Assembly (NCBI GenBank): GCA_947311845.1
Contig: CAMZMU010000059.1
Span: 42,044,982-42,108,981, forward strand
Direction: 5' to 3'
DNA: 64,000 nucleotides
Source of the DNA: Poa pratensis
Lineage: Eukaryota; Streptophyta; Magnoliopsida; Poales; Poaceae
Position 1 is the first letter of the stretch; the number at the start of each line of letters is the position of its first letter. A program made the translations under genes and the position numbers. This document shows, in pieces, positions 11,215 to 24,700 of this stretch. Under the pieces are notes generated by a model, which made no database searches, was not told where the DNA came from, and worked only from the letters and a program-made list of their open reading frames with translations.

Positions 11215-14200
11215 ATTTTCTTTTAGAAATGGGGAGCTACCCCATCAGAGTGATGCACATGGCTATTTTATTAAAGTAAACTAGCAAGGTGGCCCTCGCA
11301 AATGCGAGGGCATCATCTTCAACGTAATGAATATGTTCATATATCATATATTAAACCTTTTTTTACGCAAAAGACCAAAGTCTAAATAAGAATATCCTAT
11401 GACTATCGTAAAGCATGGTAGACAAAATGACACATACGTGCAATCTTTGAATTTATGAAGACAACGTGTTACTTAAAAAAATACCATGTCACATATTCTG
11501 TAAGATGGTTTACATTGAATCATAGGTAGTGCTATTTTATATTTTTACTCTCTTCCTCATCGTCCATTCTTCCTTGTACTCTCATAGTGATACATATTTT
11601 TCTGTCATATAACGATTACTACATGGACTTATATCTCTCATATTTTCATACCGCGATAGTACATAGTTTAAACATTTCAATCACTCACAAATTTACTTTA
11701 GGTCATCTAACATATAACGTTTCTAATTGAACCACAAAGTCTAGCCATCATGTTATTATCGCTTTTTGCCGAATCCTTATAATATTCAGTACTTTTAGTC
11801 AATTATTTGTTTTGAATGATTTAAGTCTCTTCATGCCAAACCCACTCTTTAACCCAATTATTATACTATGTCACTCACTTGCATTTGTCGCTTCATGAAA
11901 CAACACTACGTTGTTATGGAAAATTTTGTTTTGGCATCTTCATCACTTAAAGTTTTTCCTATAAAATTGCAAATTTCGGTAATTTCTACAATCAAATTTC
12001 AAGACTAAAAAATGAATAAAGTTCGTCCTCGCAAAATCAAAACATAAATTCTGACATAAAAGTGAGTTGAATCACACAATAGGAAAACCATATGAGGTTT
12101 AAGTAAACTCAGAAAATAAGATATTAAGTTATAGCGTTAAACTTTATATACTTTAGAAAGATCCACAAGTCTGTATAATTACCATGGTCTATTGATCGTG
12201 CTTTTCTAATACAACAATGAAAATCCGTTGACTTTTGATTACTTTTCTGACACAATTACGATGATATGTTGGTTTTCATCTTGTTTTACAATAATTATAA
12301 ACATTTGTTGCATATTATCTACTAATAATAGAGGATCTGCTTATCAGATGTTTTGTTTTTCTACGAACTACTCCCATGTCAATATATCTCTACCATATTG
12401 TGTTTATCTAACATATTCTATTTAAAGTTGAATGTTTTGTGATAAATAGTTAAAATTTTGATGACTCGTTATAACATAGATGTATCTTAAGTCCCGGATG
12501 TTTTCCTTTGCTCAAACCTCGCGCTTTACGCCATATGTGTATGATTGTAGACGATTGCACTTTTGTTTTTAGAAAGAAGGCAAAAGCTTTGCCTTTTATA
12601 TTGATATTGTAGACGATTGCACTTTTGATTATGAGTCGATGATTCTGTCGACATGGAGCTTTTCAATCTCGTAGTTCCTCGACTCAAGTCGTAAACGACT
12701 ATGTAGGGTAACAATGTCTGTATATATGGTCCTAGTGTGATCATGAGTATGTCACGTCGTACTTAATATGTTTCTAAATATTATTTATCTTGTGATTAAC
12801 TCGTCTCAATCATGGATATCCATGTATAATCTAGTACACTTTTGTCAATATTCAATCATGGACAATTTATTTACGGACGTCACCCCTTGATACGTGATGC
12901 AGCAAGTGTTTGCAGTTTGATTTTCTTGAAAATCACCACCGAAATACGTGCAAGCTAGGTTGTGCAGTTTTTTTTTACGGGAGCAGAAAGGAGAGCAGTC
13001 CGGCCTTACCACGATTAAGCTAGCTAGGGTGCGCAGTTTTTTTTCTTCAACAAAAAGATCGGGTTTGCTTTGCAATCCATTAAAAAACGTGACAACACGA
13101 TTGTGTTAGACAATCTTTTTTTTTTTTGACGATGACAATCTTTTTATTCAAGTTGACCGATTTTGCACAGGCATTAAATACGTAACTGTCCGTGTTGGAA
13201 AATGAAAATTAAAAGGTTACGTCTCTAATGGTATCATTAAATCTAAACCATACAGAAAAACTGGTACGTGCCTGTTTAACATAGAATCGTAGTTTCTGGA
13301 CGTGCATGTTTTTGTTGCTGTATCGTTCCAACCAAGGTAGCTAGTCCGGCTGGGGTTTTAAACAGACAATGTGTTATCGTGTCAAACGTTTTACGTGACT
13401 ACTAATATTAGATTAAATCCTGACCATATATTTTAGATCTAACTATTAAAATTAATTAAGGGGATGTGGCTTAACGTGGTGGCTCTATTAGCTAACTCAT
13501 TTTGCTTTTAGTATATAATAGATTCAAGGTAGTAAATAGTGTATTACAGCTCAAAGATCACTGAAATTAAAAACAAACACCAGCCAGTCGAAAATAGGAA
13601 CCCTAAACATCTATCCTTTTTGTGCTAAGTCACCCCAAAAGTTGGCAGAAGATGGCTCAAACGATCGCCATCAAACAAGCACATCCGATATCCATACGTC
13701 CTCGCTGGCCAGAAGGTAGGAGAAATGCCCATGAGTGGATCCAGTACATCGCTCAATTGACCACCTGCAAATAATGAATAGCTTCCACCTTATTAAAAAC
13801 CATATCATTATGGCAATTCCGTATTGCCAAGGAAAAGCTGCAACTTCAATGCGAATGCGTGACTTGGTAAATTTATCTACCCTGTTAAGCCAGCTACCAA
13901 AAATATTCAGAATACTAGTTGGGGGATAGATGCTAAATGTGAAGTGAATAAGTCTCCAAATGTTTCAAGCAAAAGAGCAAGAAATGAACCGATGTTCAAC
14001 GGTTTGTTCCTGATGGCAAAAAACACATTTTTTTTATATCTTGTTCATCTACGTTTTGCTAAATTATCCTTAGTTAACAATTCTTTTCTATGAAAAACCC
14101 ACAAAAAAATCTTAATTTTTAAAGGAATCTTCAATTTCCAGAAGTATTTTCGCAAAACTCTTGTATGTCCATCCATGAAATCAGCATATAGAGACTTAAC

Positions 14201-14299
14201 CGAATACACCCCATTCATTGTCAAACTCCATCTAAAAGAGTCCGGTTCCTCACTCAACGAGACTCTGCATTACTCTCTCCACTAAGTGCAACCAAGCTG
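11215..14299 (-). mobile_element. 5'-truncated LINE, interrupted by a Helitron
   Basis: A minus-strand non-LTR retrotransposon is inserted in the promoter flank of the truncated GA2ox copy. It is flanked by a 10-bp target duplication, CTCAATCATG, at 11205-11214 and 14300-14309; the intact copy has this sequence once (about 5389-5398). The element's 3' end on the left reads ...CCCCATTTCTAAAAGAAAAT on the minus strand, a typical LINE tail. At 14045-14257 the minus strand encodes a reverse-transcriptase-associated zinc-binding (zf-RVT) segment (WSLTMNGVYSVKSLY then FWKLKIPLKIKIFLW). It is split by a Helitron at 11281-13522, leaving about 840 bp of LINE. Confidence 0.88.
11281..13522 (-). mobile_element. 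Non-autonomous Helitron 1 (2.24 kb)
   Basis: On the minus strand the element starts TCTATTATATACTAAAAGCA at 13522. It ends with a perfect 20-bp palindromic hairpin (11292-11311), a 7-nt spacer and CTAG at 11284-11281. The host dinucleotide is A|T with no target duplication, as expected for Helitrons. Removing it rejoins the LINE sequence. There is no Rep/helicase coding, so it is non-autonomous. Its termini match Helitrons 2, 3 and 5 in this window; its interior does not. Confidence 0.88.
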
Positions 14300-14411
14300 C
14301 TCAATCATGCATGGATGGTGTTCCAATACGTACTGGTTTTTCAGATTGAGCTTTAGATTTCTATCATACTGAGCTTCCAATTTGTTTTTAAATTTGAAGT
14401 GGGGCTGGTAG

Positions 14412-14572
14412 TACTCCCTTTGTTTTAAAATGTTTTAAAATATAAGATGTTTATATATTTTAAATATGCTCTAAATACAGACTGAGATGACTGAACATAT
14501 GCACAAAACGTGTCTAGTTACACGTGAATCAAAAAAAGATAAAACACATTTTATTAAAAAACTGAGAGAGTA
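14412..14572. mobile_element. Stowaway-type MITE
   Basis: A roughly 160-bp element is bounded by TA, with ends TACTCCCTTTGTTTTAAAAT and, inverted, TACTCTCTCAGTTTTT. These are typical ends of Stowaway (Tc1/mariner-derived) MITEs in grasses. Confidence 0.75.
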
Positions 14573-15085
14573 CATATGAAACTTTGTTGTCGAGTGACTA
14601 GTTTCTCCCTTCTTCCATTTCTCCTCTAACTGGTAAATTTGCTTTTAAGATTGGATGTGGGGGGTGGGGGTGGGTGGGTGCGATTTCAACTGGTGCCCGT
14701 GGCTATTCCGTTGTCGAGAGTCTCAAGACGCGTATATCACTCTAGCACTGACGATGTTATTGGAAAATTAAGAAAGAACAAAGAGAGTAAACAGTGATGT
14801 CATTTGAAACTTTAATAGTGCTAATACGTTCTCAGAAAGTATTTGTTCCACCACTAACACATTACTGAATTGATTAGGCGTATATTGTTTATTATATGTA
14901 TGTCATGTAAGGGAGGAATCTCACATAAAGGTGAGCACTGAGAGGATATAGGCAACACACCCCGCACAACCACTACTTGTACTCGTAGGAACACGAACGG
15001 GTCGTCTTGAGCCACTAGTAATTCAGGGTCTCCCCTTGTACGTAGAGTAACAACTTTGATCTCTGTTATTCCCACATTGATGTTC

Positions 15086-15088
<3 letters not shown>

Positions 15089-15139
<51 letters not shown>
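15089..15139. repeat. (AG)n microsatellite, about 25 units
   Basis: An uninterrupted AG dinucleotide run of about 50 bp. The surrounding 14580-16560 region holds no recognisable gene. Confidence 0.95.
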
Positions 15140-15142
<3 letters not shown>

Positions 15143-16229
15143 CTATCACTACTATGCCCAAAAACTCACCCGTCTTGCACCGACGATAATGACACTCATG
15201 TCCTATAGGAAATATATTGTGCAGTCGAAGTTCTCACATAATATCATGAAGACCATTATTACCAAACAATAATATAAACTTCTATATTTCAATTCATGAT
15301 AGTATTTCGGTTTTCCCATCTTTCGAAGAACTAATTAAACTACTCGCGCATGAAGGCACCAAACATCATCATGATAATATAAATGTAAAATGGAAGATTA
15401 ACGAGTACACGTGTAAATCAATAACTTGGAGTTTCGCAATTAAACGAGATGTAGGAGGGATTCGATGATGTAAATGAAGGAGATGGTGGTGGTGATCATG
15501 AAGATCGATGCCTTGGCCTTCAAGGTCGAACTAGTGGATCCATTTTGGAGGCTAGGTTTTAGTGATTTTCTATTCTGGCAGATGCTCTGTTTGTCGTATT
15601 GGAAATCCGAGCCCGCGGGGTAAAATTACTTGACGAGGCGGACATTCTTAGCCCAATACGATGGCCGGTACGGTCCGGCGCGACCGTATGGCTGGTCGTT
15701 AAATCGAGTTGCTTAAGGTGCGTGAATTTTCTCCTTCTGTACCGGCGAATTGTTTTTCCACAAGGAAGGCTTTTATTGATCCTAGTCAGCTTATTTCATT
15801 CCAAACATGTCATATAGGCCTTGCATAGAATTTCACCTTTCTATTTAGACTTTTTATGTACATAGACATAAAAAGTGCAAGCTGTCGCGATAAAATACGG
15901 AAATCGCTACATATATACATGAAAATATTAATTACAAACCCTATACAAAATGGAAGCATATGTGTGCAACAACACTCCGTTGCTGGCCGGCTGCCACCTC
16001 CTGGACGAGGAATGTCGTCCAAGTCTCGGCGGTGGCACCCCTTACATGCGAGGCGCGTCCCGCCACCTGGTGACTGTCCCACTATACCGGCAAATTAGTT
16101 ATTCCTAATATTATACCTAATATATTAAATTCACATGATCACGTCTCGACTCCTTATAGAGTAAAACAACGAATAGTTCTCTTCCAAATGAGATATGTAT
16201 TGTTTTTTACGATTATTTTCTACTCAAAT

Positions 16230-16415
16230 TGGCATGTTTTAAACGTGGGTATTTTTACCCGCGGTACCCATCTACCCTGTCGGGTGTCAGGTATGGGAAA
16301 AAGTTATACCATTGGGGCTATGGGTAAGGGTGACGGGAAGATCGTGATGGACGTGTAAGGGTATGGGGTGCCTCCACCCTTACCCAATCCCTGCGGGTGC
16401 CATCCCTAGGCACAC
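16230..16415. repeat. GGGTA/TACCC-rich repeat, class unknown
   Basis: A GC-richer stretch contains many GGGTA and TACCC motifs in both orientations (for example ACCCGCGGTACCCATC near 16258 and CCCTTACCCAATCCC near 16376). It could form an imperfect fold-back and resembles a foldback or MITE-type repeat. No target duplication could be defined. Confidence 0.4.
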
Positions 16416-16564
16416 ATATAGTCGGCAATCAAATTGTCCCTGCAAGTCATCAGTATTAACTCCAACAAGGTCGGCCAGCAGTATCCAAGGTCTTTAAAGC
16501 CCGAGAAAAATGTGCCGCTAGATTACGCTTTAGATTCAATTATATTTGAATTGTAAAATATATT

Positions 16565-17120
16565 TAAAACTGAATGAAAATTGGTCGGCTTTGTTTGAAC
16601 TCATGTTTTGTAATCCTACTCATGATGGGTTCGCCGCTCGGGGAACCAGTCCCCGATATCAGAATGAATTCATGTTTTGTAATCCTAATAATACCCATAT
16701 TGTTTGCTCTCTTATTGAGAATTGCTAGCCCGTCATCTATTAAGTCAAACAACAAAGGAGATAAAGGAACCTTGTGCAACTACTTTAAATGCATAGAAGT
16801 ATGAGCCAATGGTATCATCATCCTTTATTGCCACTTTACACACCCTCACACTAATTTCATAAACCAATCACAAATTTTTCACTAATACATCTAAAATCTT
16901 ACATCATATGATATGAAAGGCCAATTAGCTTTTCAAACGCCTTTTGTAATCATTTCTTAGAAAAACGCCATCCATTTCCCATGATGTATTACATGAATAG
17001 TTTTTTGTGACCGCTTACATGAGTTACTTCATGTAACAAAACAATACCTTCAATTGAATATCTATCCTTGGAAAAGCTATTTGGGTACCACAAACCACTT
17101 TAGCTATCAAAAGTCCAATA
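16565..17120 (-). pseudogene. Degenerate LINE reverse transcriptase
   Basis: The minus strand encodes, around 16780-16690, the reverse transcriptase motif LSPLLFDLIDDGLAILNKRA, close to the canonical DPLSPLLFNLV of plant LINEs. Further upstream, at about 17090-17000, a YSIEGIVLLHEV block matches the conserved finger region preceding it. Frameshifts and stops separate the blocks. No ends or target duplication were found. Sequence from 17120 to 17880 is AT-rich without recognisable content. Confidence 0.7.
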
Positions 17121-17879
17121 TGCATGCCTAGAGTTTAGTAAGTATTTTGTCACTTATATTAGTAAAATATTGGCATAAATTTCTAATAACTACATCAAAT
17201 GGTATTTGAGGAACAAGAAAAATAATACCCTGAATTTATCTCTCTATATCTAATTTACTAGCATGAAAAAATCATTCCCAACCAATTCTATTTATTCCCA
17301 AATTACTTGGTAGAAATCAATTGGTAGTCCCATCAGGTCAAGGAGTTGTGTTGTGTTTCATTTCAAACACAACTTTGTTCCATTTCAAAAACAACTTTTT
17401 AAATAATCTCCAAAGTGAACTAGAAGTCATCCTACATGTGTAATATAGATCACACATGTGTTGTTATCATTGTTATTCGCGGAGGAACTTGAAATTTCCT
17501 ATTGGGCCAAAAAAAAATGAACAAGTGCCGCTGACTAGAGCATGTACTCTTCTTTGAGACCTTATATTCATAGGTCCAAAATTTTATTTTTGTATCTACC
17601 TAACACACACCACCTTAAACTCTCAAAAAATCTAAGAGGTTTAAGTACTATATGAAATTTATATATACCTTCAAAGATATTTAAGAATATAAATAAACAT
17701 GCTAGAGACACTACACAGGCATGCCGTTTTATTTTATTTCCACCCACATGAATAAAGAATTTTTAATAAGAAATTTTTCAAAAAGAACGAAAATGTAAAG
17801 TTCATATCCAATTAACATTAATAATAATAAAAATGTGTTTGCAATGATAAAAAATATAAATTCAAACACAAATGCCTTA

Positions 17880-18390
17880 TTAAAAACTTAAGAGAGCTAA
17901 TGTTTAGTTTATTTGTCTAAGTGTTGTAAAAATACCCTGCTTATGATTGTATATTCACTCAATGATTTATAAACAAATAAAAAAGTTTACTATAAAATAG
18001 ATAAACCTAACTACTCATGGATCATCAGTTAGTCTTAGGAAGGAACATCCGAACATGTTGTCCAAAATGTTGTAATATTACAACAGAAAAATTGGGGCAA
18101 AAATCAAAGAAATAATCATTATACTGATAACTGTAACCTTTTCCTAGGAATTGAATATATCTGTAATTCCGGCATTTCTATAGTAAATTGAATATGACTC
18201 TAGTCCTATTTTGCACATAAATAATCATGTGTTCTCGCTTGTGAGACCAAAATTTTCTCAAATCGTTATAATTTCTTGGACATGGTCATCGTAGGTAATC
18301 TTTTTTGTCTAATAATATGACATGGTCTATTGTCTTAATAAAATGATGAATCATTAGCAGTTGAAAAAATTAATGGTGATGCTACCATAC
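17880..18390. repeat. AT-rich dispersed repeat, copy 2
   Basis: This aligns with 200-700 at moderate identity in the same order and orientation (see that entry). The region from 18390 to 19915 has no recognisable gene; a minus-strand open frame at 18335-18583 has no supporting homology. Confidence 0.5.
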
Positions 18391-19921
18391 TATCTTCTCT
18401 AACTTTTGCATGTACTCTTGTTTTCCGTGATAAACATCTTGGTGGGATATTCCATGGTATAACCCTAGTTTTGGACATAAACCTACTACCACCAGCTTTC
18501 TTCCTCAATAAGTAAAGCACTTCCCCAAGCACCAACCTATCACATGAAAACCCTACCAGACCACGATTCCGCCGCTCGCTCATCTGATTAGTTCTTGTTC
18601 CCTCATATGATTTTATTGGTGTTATTATTTTGATGGTAGTTTGGTCACCAAACGACCAAACTTACGCATGAGGGATCATTATGCTACCATAACAACATGC
18701 TAGTCCCTTAAACCTAGGGTGGAATGCCATTTTCTTGGCCCTATCTTCCTGTCCGTCCTCCCAAATTTCTTTTCTCCTATTTGTTTCCATTTGGTTGGTA
18801 GTGTTGCCCAACTTGTTTAGAATATCTCATAACATGGAAATTCTACTCTGAAATCATATAATCTCCTATAAAAAATCATAGGTTTTGTTGTTGGTTTATT
18901 ACTCAAACCCTAACGGGCATCCAATGTACTACTCTGGTAACACTTAATTCTCTTCAGGAGTTCGAAGATTTATGCAATCAACTCGTATGAAAAGTTTACG
19001 AGAATTGGTTTTTCTCTAGATGTTCATGTGAAGAGATGTGTAATGCTTACATTTTTTTTGGAGAACTCCACAACCACTTGACTACATATATTGTCAAATA
19101 TAATTAGCCACAATCAGGTTGTCAGAATCAAGATCATGTGATGCCATTGTAGGTGATTGTTGACGAGGACACAATCCGAGTTGAGGAAAACTTCCTATTA
19201 AGACGTCATACAACACCTTTACCCAACAGTTATATTTCTAAAATGCCTAGAATTACCACCTAGATCCCAGTGGGCAAGGTTTGTGAAACCAAGCAGAATT
19301 AAAAATATGAGTGCAATTAATCTATCCTATCGAGTTTTCCTGGGCGCACGGCACATGTTCAAGATAAAATATCTGATATGTCCATCATTAGATTAGATCA
19401 ATTTCAGCTCCATAGATAAGATATAATTAGACCAAAAATAAAATCCCTAAGTCTCCACGATCCGAAAAGTGCAGGTGAAATCATGTGGACATCCATAGGT
19501 AGTCGTCTATCGCGCAACTATGGCAACCCCTGCTCCTTGAATGGATTCTTCCAGAACAGGACACAATCACCGCCCTAGGTATCAGACCATGATCATCAGA
19601 TATGCAGTTGATAATACTAAAGCGGAGAAAACAAGGAAAATGCAAGATTTCAAATCCAATCGCAATCGTCCGCTTAAATCCTGCTACTAGTAAGAAACAA
19701 TGTTAAAATGCATGGACAGGAGATATGATTAGTTTAAACATATATAATATCTTTCTTGTACTCCAAGTCTCACTTATGATGTACTCTATAAATACCCCTT
19801 AAGAATCACGGCAATACTATAACAGAATAGTAGGGTTTTATAATTTCTACAATGGTCTTCAATGGTGCTTCTGTGTTGACACGGTTGATGGATAATGTTA
19901 GAGCCAAGGTAGGATAGTGTC

Positions 19922-21878
19922 TGAGAGCGAGGCCATGGAGATATGCATGAGTGCTACGATGGCATCGACGGGGTTGCGATCGGGAGAGTAGTCCGATTCA
20001 ATAGAGTCGGGCTCAATGTGTGAGTGAGAACGCGTTATCATTAGCAAAAAAAAAGAACACATTATCACCAGCAACCTTTTTTCTTCTTTCGTTTTTCGTT
20101 TTCGTTGCCCTTTCGGGTGTTGGGCATATCCCTAAAACAAACGGCATGCAGCAGGGCGCCGGTGCGTCCGTGCATGTCACTATGTAAGCAAACCTAGCTC
20201 TCTTGTATTGTCTGACCGCGTGAACTAGCTCTCATGCATTTTTTTTTTTGTCACAAGCTAGCTTGCCTGCCAAATGCAAAGGTGAGAGATAAGCAGGTAC
20301 ATTAATCAAGGAAACTAGATGAGGGTTCTTTCCCGTTATCAAAGGGAAAAGGGGTTTTCATTAGGTACAAGGGAAACTGCCGCACTGGGTTTTGCGAAAC
20401 CTAGGTCTGTTTTTTTGCTCTATATTTTTGCAGAAGACAACCCGGCAGGTCTTGTAATCCACGTTGAAATTCTGTGTTCTGCCGACTAGTTCCTGCACTA
20501 ACGATGGCTGGATATGGTTGACAAGTAACGTTGGTCTTGATAACCGTTTAAAAAAAACGCTGGCCTTCATAAGAGAAAATTGCAGCTACGACTGAACATC
20601 AGCGTGTCAAGATCGAGTAGGGCGAATGATGTGTTGGAAAACGACCTTCTTTCGTCAATCCAACAAAGAAGTAAAAGGAAGAGCACCAAAGAAGAAGAAG
20701 AAGAAGAAGAAGAACTAAAGGTAAGAACAACAGAACGACGGCCTTCGAGTTTGTCGGCCAGATACTGAAATGGTCGAATTAGATCAGCTATCTTATCAGA
20801 CCAGTGCAGAGCGGTTGATTAAAGAAGGTGGTCAATTCAGACCCGTTTCAACTTTCCTTTCGACCAGTACAGAAGTGAAAAAACACAAATCTAACGTTCG
20901 CTTCAAACTTCACATGAAATGAACCAGTATAAAAAAATCTGAAATAAACCTTCCCTCAACGTACGCCATACACGTTTAGGACCTAAACTGCTCAACGCCC
21001 TGAGTCAGCGCTGAAGTTTTCAACTGAAGGAGGGCCAAATTTGTATTTTGGGCAGAGTGACTAAAGTCTCTGTCAGTTGGACTGGCGAGAGCGGCCTGTT
21101 TGTCGAAAAGGACGGCAACAGCTCGTCCCGTGCGCGTGACGACCGCCGCAACTTGCACCGGATGTCGTCGATCACTCACTGTCGCCCAACTTTCAACTTT
21201 TCATGCCGACAAAACGCGGACGTACACGCCGCTGCTCTTCCGTGTCTGCATGATCCTGTAACATCGTCTCGAAGAAGAAGACGAAGGAATCAAGGCGTGA
21301 AGGGGAAATGCACGGCGATCGACGATCGTCCAAGTTACTGTCTTGATCGAGCCCGAAGCCAAAGCCCACGCTGCTGTTTCGATCAGACGGTCTCTCGTGG
21401 CTCCATGGTCCTGTGAGCATCATCAACTGCCAGCCAGCTTCACTACGTGTCTACGTGTGATAGCATTTGCGAGCGGACACCGGACCACTGTGCGACATAC
21501 GCAGGTGGCCTCACGTGCATGCGCGGAGCCAGCTCGATCGGCCATGGATCCTGCAAAGTGGGAGATCGCATCAGTGCCGTGTAATAACTGCCACGTACGA
21601 GTACCATTTACGTAGTTGCCAAGAGGTGTTTTTTTTAGAATAACCACACACATCATATATTAAATAAAGATACAACCTCCGATCCATATTAATGGCCTCA
21701 ACTTTATCTAGATACGGATGTATCTAGTTAAGTGTTTAGACTAGATGCATCCGTATCTAGACAATGTTGAGACCATTAATATGGATCGGAGGGAGTAGTA
21801 CAATCAGTACAGAAAACTGCATGCGAATGATCCGATGTTGTGAAAATGAGGCCCTGTTTGAGATATCTATCTATCTAT
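19922..21878. repeat. Tandem-duplication block X, copy B
   Basis: The direct-orientation paralogue of 6541-8992. It lies downstream of the truncated GA2ox copy just as copy A lies next to the intact one, so the ancestral unit was GA2ox plus block X. It contains a GAA microsatellite (about 20692-20713) and a Stowaway MITE (21671-21797) absent from copy A. It lacks the roughly 293-bp segment found between direct repeats in copy A. Confidence 0.8.
21671..21797. mobile_element. Stowaway MITE with long palindrome
   Basis: A TA-bounded, 127-bp element whose two halves are nearly inverted copies: left end ACCTCCGATCCATATTAATG, right end the same in reverse ending GGAGGGAGTA. It is inserted in block X copy B and missing from copy A, so it arrived after the duplication. 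Confidence 0.85.
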
Positions 21879-21879
21879 A

Positions 21880-24700
21880 CTTGTTATAAAGTAAAATCTC
21901 ACTAAGTGTAATTAATATTTTTCTATCTTCGCATGCAAGCTATACACATCACTTGCTTTTTTAGCCAATTAATTATCCATGTCATTCCACTAACATTTAT
22001 TAATTATTTTCTATCTCTACATGCAAGAATCCACATCATCTTTTTTTAGCCCATCAAATTGTCCACGACAATTTTTTATGATGTTCGAATAATATAAAGT
22101 GCCTATTGGGCCATCCCTGATGCGCGCCACGCTTCGTGTTTTTTAATGTAAAAAAATGCTTCTTGGGGCTATATAATCTAGACGTGCTCGCTCGCTCTCA
22201 GGGCCATGTCGAATCAGCTTGCCTTCGATAGAGAAACCAATGAGAGAAGCCTCCTCATTTGGAACAACACCTCATCCTTAACAACTCGCTCCGCTCTAAG
22301 CATCCTCTTCGCTCGGTTACACGACCTCTTCTAGTCATCTTTTGTTTTTCCACACCAATGTTATTGATCTCTTTATGAGGCAAAGTGAATGTTTATGTGT
22401 TTGTTATATTTTATTTTCAACATTTGTATGGATCTCTAAATTAGTCAATGATTTATCAAAGCACTTTCGCTATTGTAGTAAGGAAGAGTTTGGTTGTTTG
22501 TGGAGAAGGTGTTGAATTCAAACATTTGGGTCTAACTCGGATATCTCTCTGCCCATCACCTTAGCCGCTCTTCTAACCCATATTGGCTTTGGGCTTGATC
22601 TATATCTGGTTCTGCCACTAGGGGTAATTGTATATACGAACTTTCGATGCTTGTGTGCATCACATTGAAGCAGAGGCCGGGGTTTCAGCCTCATTTTGAA
22701 AACAAACTATATTATATATGAACTCTCTTGTTGTGTTTCGAACTATATCGTGGTCCTCAAAGGAAATCTCTAGAGGGTGACCATGGGGTCGGTCAACCGT
22801 GCGAGCCAAACGCGCATGACGGAGGGGGTCATGGACAAGCAAAATGGCTACCGACCTACCAATGTGTATCTCTCACCACTTGGTCTTGAGTTTCTGAAGC
22901 TTATGCTGGAATTTCTGAAAGTTATCAAAAGCGCAAAGTTAGGTGAGCCGCTGACATTCCAAAAGAAAAGAAAAAGGAAATTTCACCATGATCCTCAACG
23001 GCGAATCTGGGCCGTCGGATGCCCGAAACGGACGGCCCAGATTTCGCAAGGGCGCCCTATGCCCTTGTAAATATCATTTTCGGAATAAACTTATGTATTA
23101 CAATTTCAGATAGTACTGAGCTAGTGGCGACCGGCAAGGATCCATTCACAAGCTAGGCTCAAAAGAGTGTAGTTTGTCTGCATTATGAAAAGGTGGGTAG
23201 CTTTTTTCACTAGTGAGCTGAGCACGTACCATAAATGTGGACAATCAGGAGGGTGACTACCTTCAGCCGGCAGAACATTCAACCTAATGAAATATTATTT
23301 TAGCCTTGATTGAGGATACAAGCTGTAATATCTGTTCAGACGCGCACACACTACAACTCACACCGCAGAAACCTAATGAAACATTGTGTGTGTTGAGTGG
23401 TGACTGGTGAGTGGTGACCAAGATCAAGTACGCCTTATCGCCTTATCAGGTGGCGTATTCTGAGATTTTCAGAGCCTATATGACTGAAAAACGCCACTGA
23501 TAAGAACGTGCATGCGGTGGTATGCATAGGCTTATGTTAGCGTTGTAACGACTATTTCCTAAAAGTAACGAAACATGTGGAGGGCAGTCTTGTTACACTG
23601 TTTTCCCGCAAAAAAACACTGTTTTTCACGAGAAGGACTTGGTCTGGCCTAGCAATGTAAGGTTTATTCTCCATTTCTTCTGTTCGCTATTTTTCCTTTC
23701 ATTATTTTAATTTTTTGTAAATACATACTAGTAAATGCATTAAAATTTTAAGAACATAAATATTTTCCCTTTTCACCATAGGATGAATATTTTCAAAATT
23801 AAAATGCATTAATTTTTTGTACTAACTTACTCATTGAACTAGTTTATGGGCCGGCACTATTGATGCGAGTTTTTTTTCCTTTCTGTTTCTTGTTTTCTTT
23901 CATATTTTTTCTTCTACTCATGTCTCTTTATTTACTTTTTATTTTTAGTAAATTTGAAAACATTATCAAGTTATATTTGTTTTAGAAAAATCAGTTCAAT
24001 GGTGCAAAAAAAGAATTAGAAAAAATAAAAAAATAATAAACATAAAAGGAATCTGAAAATGGAAACAAATGGCAAAAAAGAAAACGAAAAAGGAGAAATA
24101 AAATGAACTGAAAAATCAGAAGGAATGAGCAAAACTGGGCCAGGCCCATAACCACGCGGGGTGCGTGTGGCGCGATAGACGCCGCAACGAGCGGCATATG
24201 GGATTTGCGCTGTATTGCACGGTTGCACCAAAGTGCGCTCGTTTCACGCCAAGCTCGGCGGCTTTGCTAACCTGGTATTTTAAACGTGCCGCCGGATGCA
24301 TGCGCGCCTGACGGCTCTTCCCAGATCGCGAGCAGATTTCCCCGCCTATCTATGGTTAATCATCGGCGAGTGCCAGAATCGTACCACAACCATGCGCCAA
24401 TCTGTGGTTAATTAGATGACTTGGACGAATTGCCGGCATGCGGCAGCCACTACGTCGTCCTCGTCCTTTTCTTGCTTGAGCGGCTCCGCCACATGGTTGA
24501 GCATGTCACCGCTCCACCGTTTCACTACCGTACGTGTCTGTCTCAGGGCTCAGGCCGCGCCGAGAATGACCCGTCGATCAGGCGAGCTCTCTATCGATAT
24601 CGAGTGGACCTGTGCATCAGCTTATCTCTGCCTACGCGCACTAGCCAACGCCACGCCTTAAGTTCACGTTCCGTTCTGTGTAATCCATAGATCAGTACCA
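21880..24700. other. Intergenic, no gene recognised
   Basis: About 2.8 kb without supportable coding sequence. It is AT-rich with long T runs in 23640-24100. Open frames of 60-97 codons at 22660-23070 and 23990-24300 show no domain. The promoter of the downstream P450 pseudogene should lie in the last few hundred bases, but I see no clear TATA box. Confidence 0.5.

Noticed and set aside
11215..14299. Reading 11.2-14.3 kb as a single large Helitron or LINE
   Set aside because: Two independent boundary signatures are present (10-bp target duplication outside, hairpin-CTAG and TC ends inside), and removing the inner element restores continuous LINE sequence.
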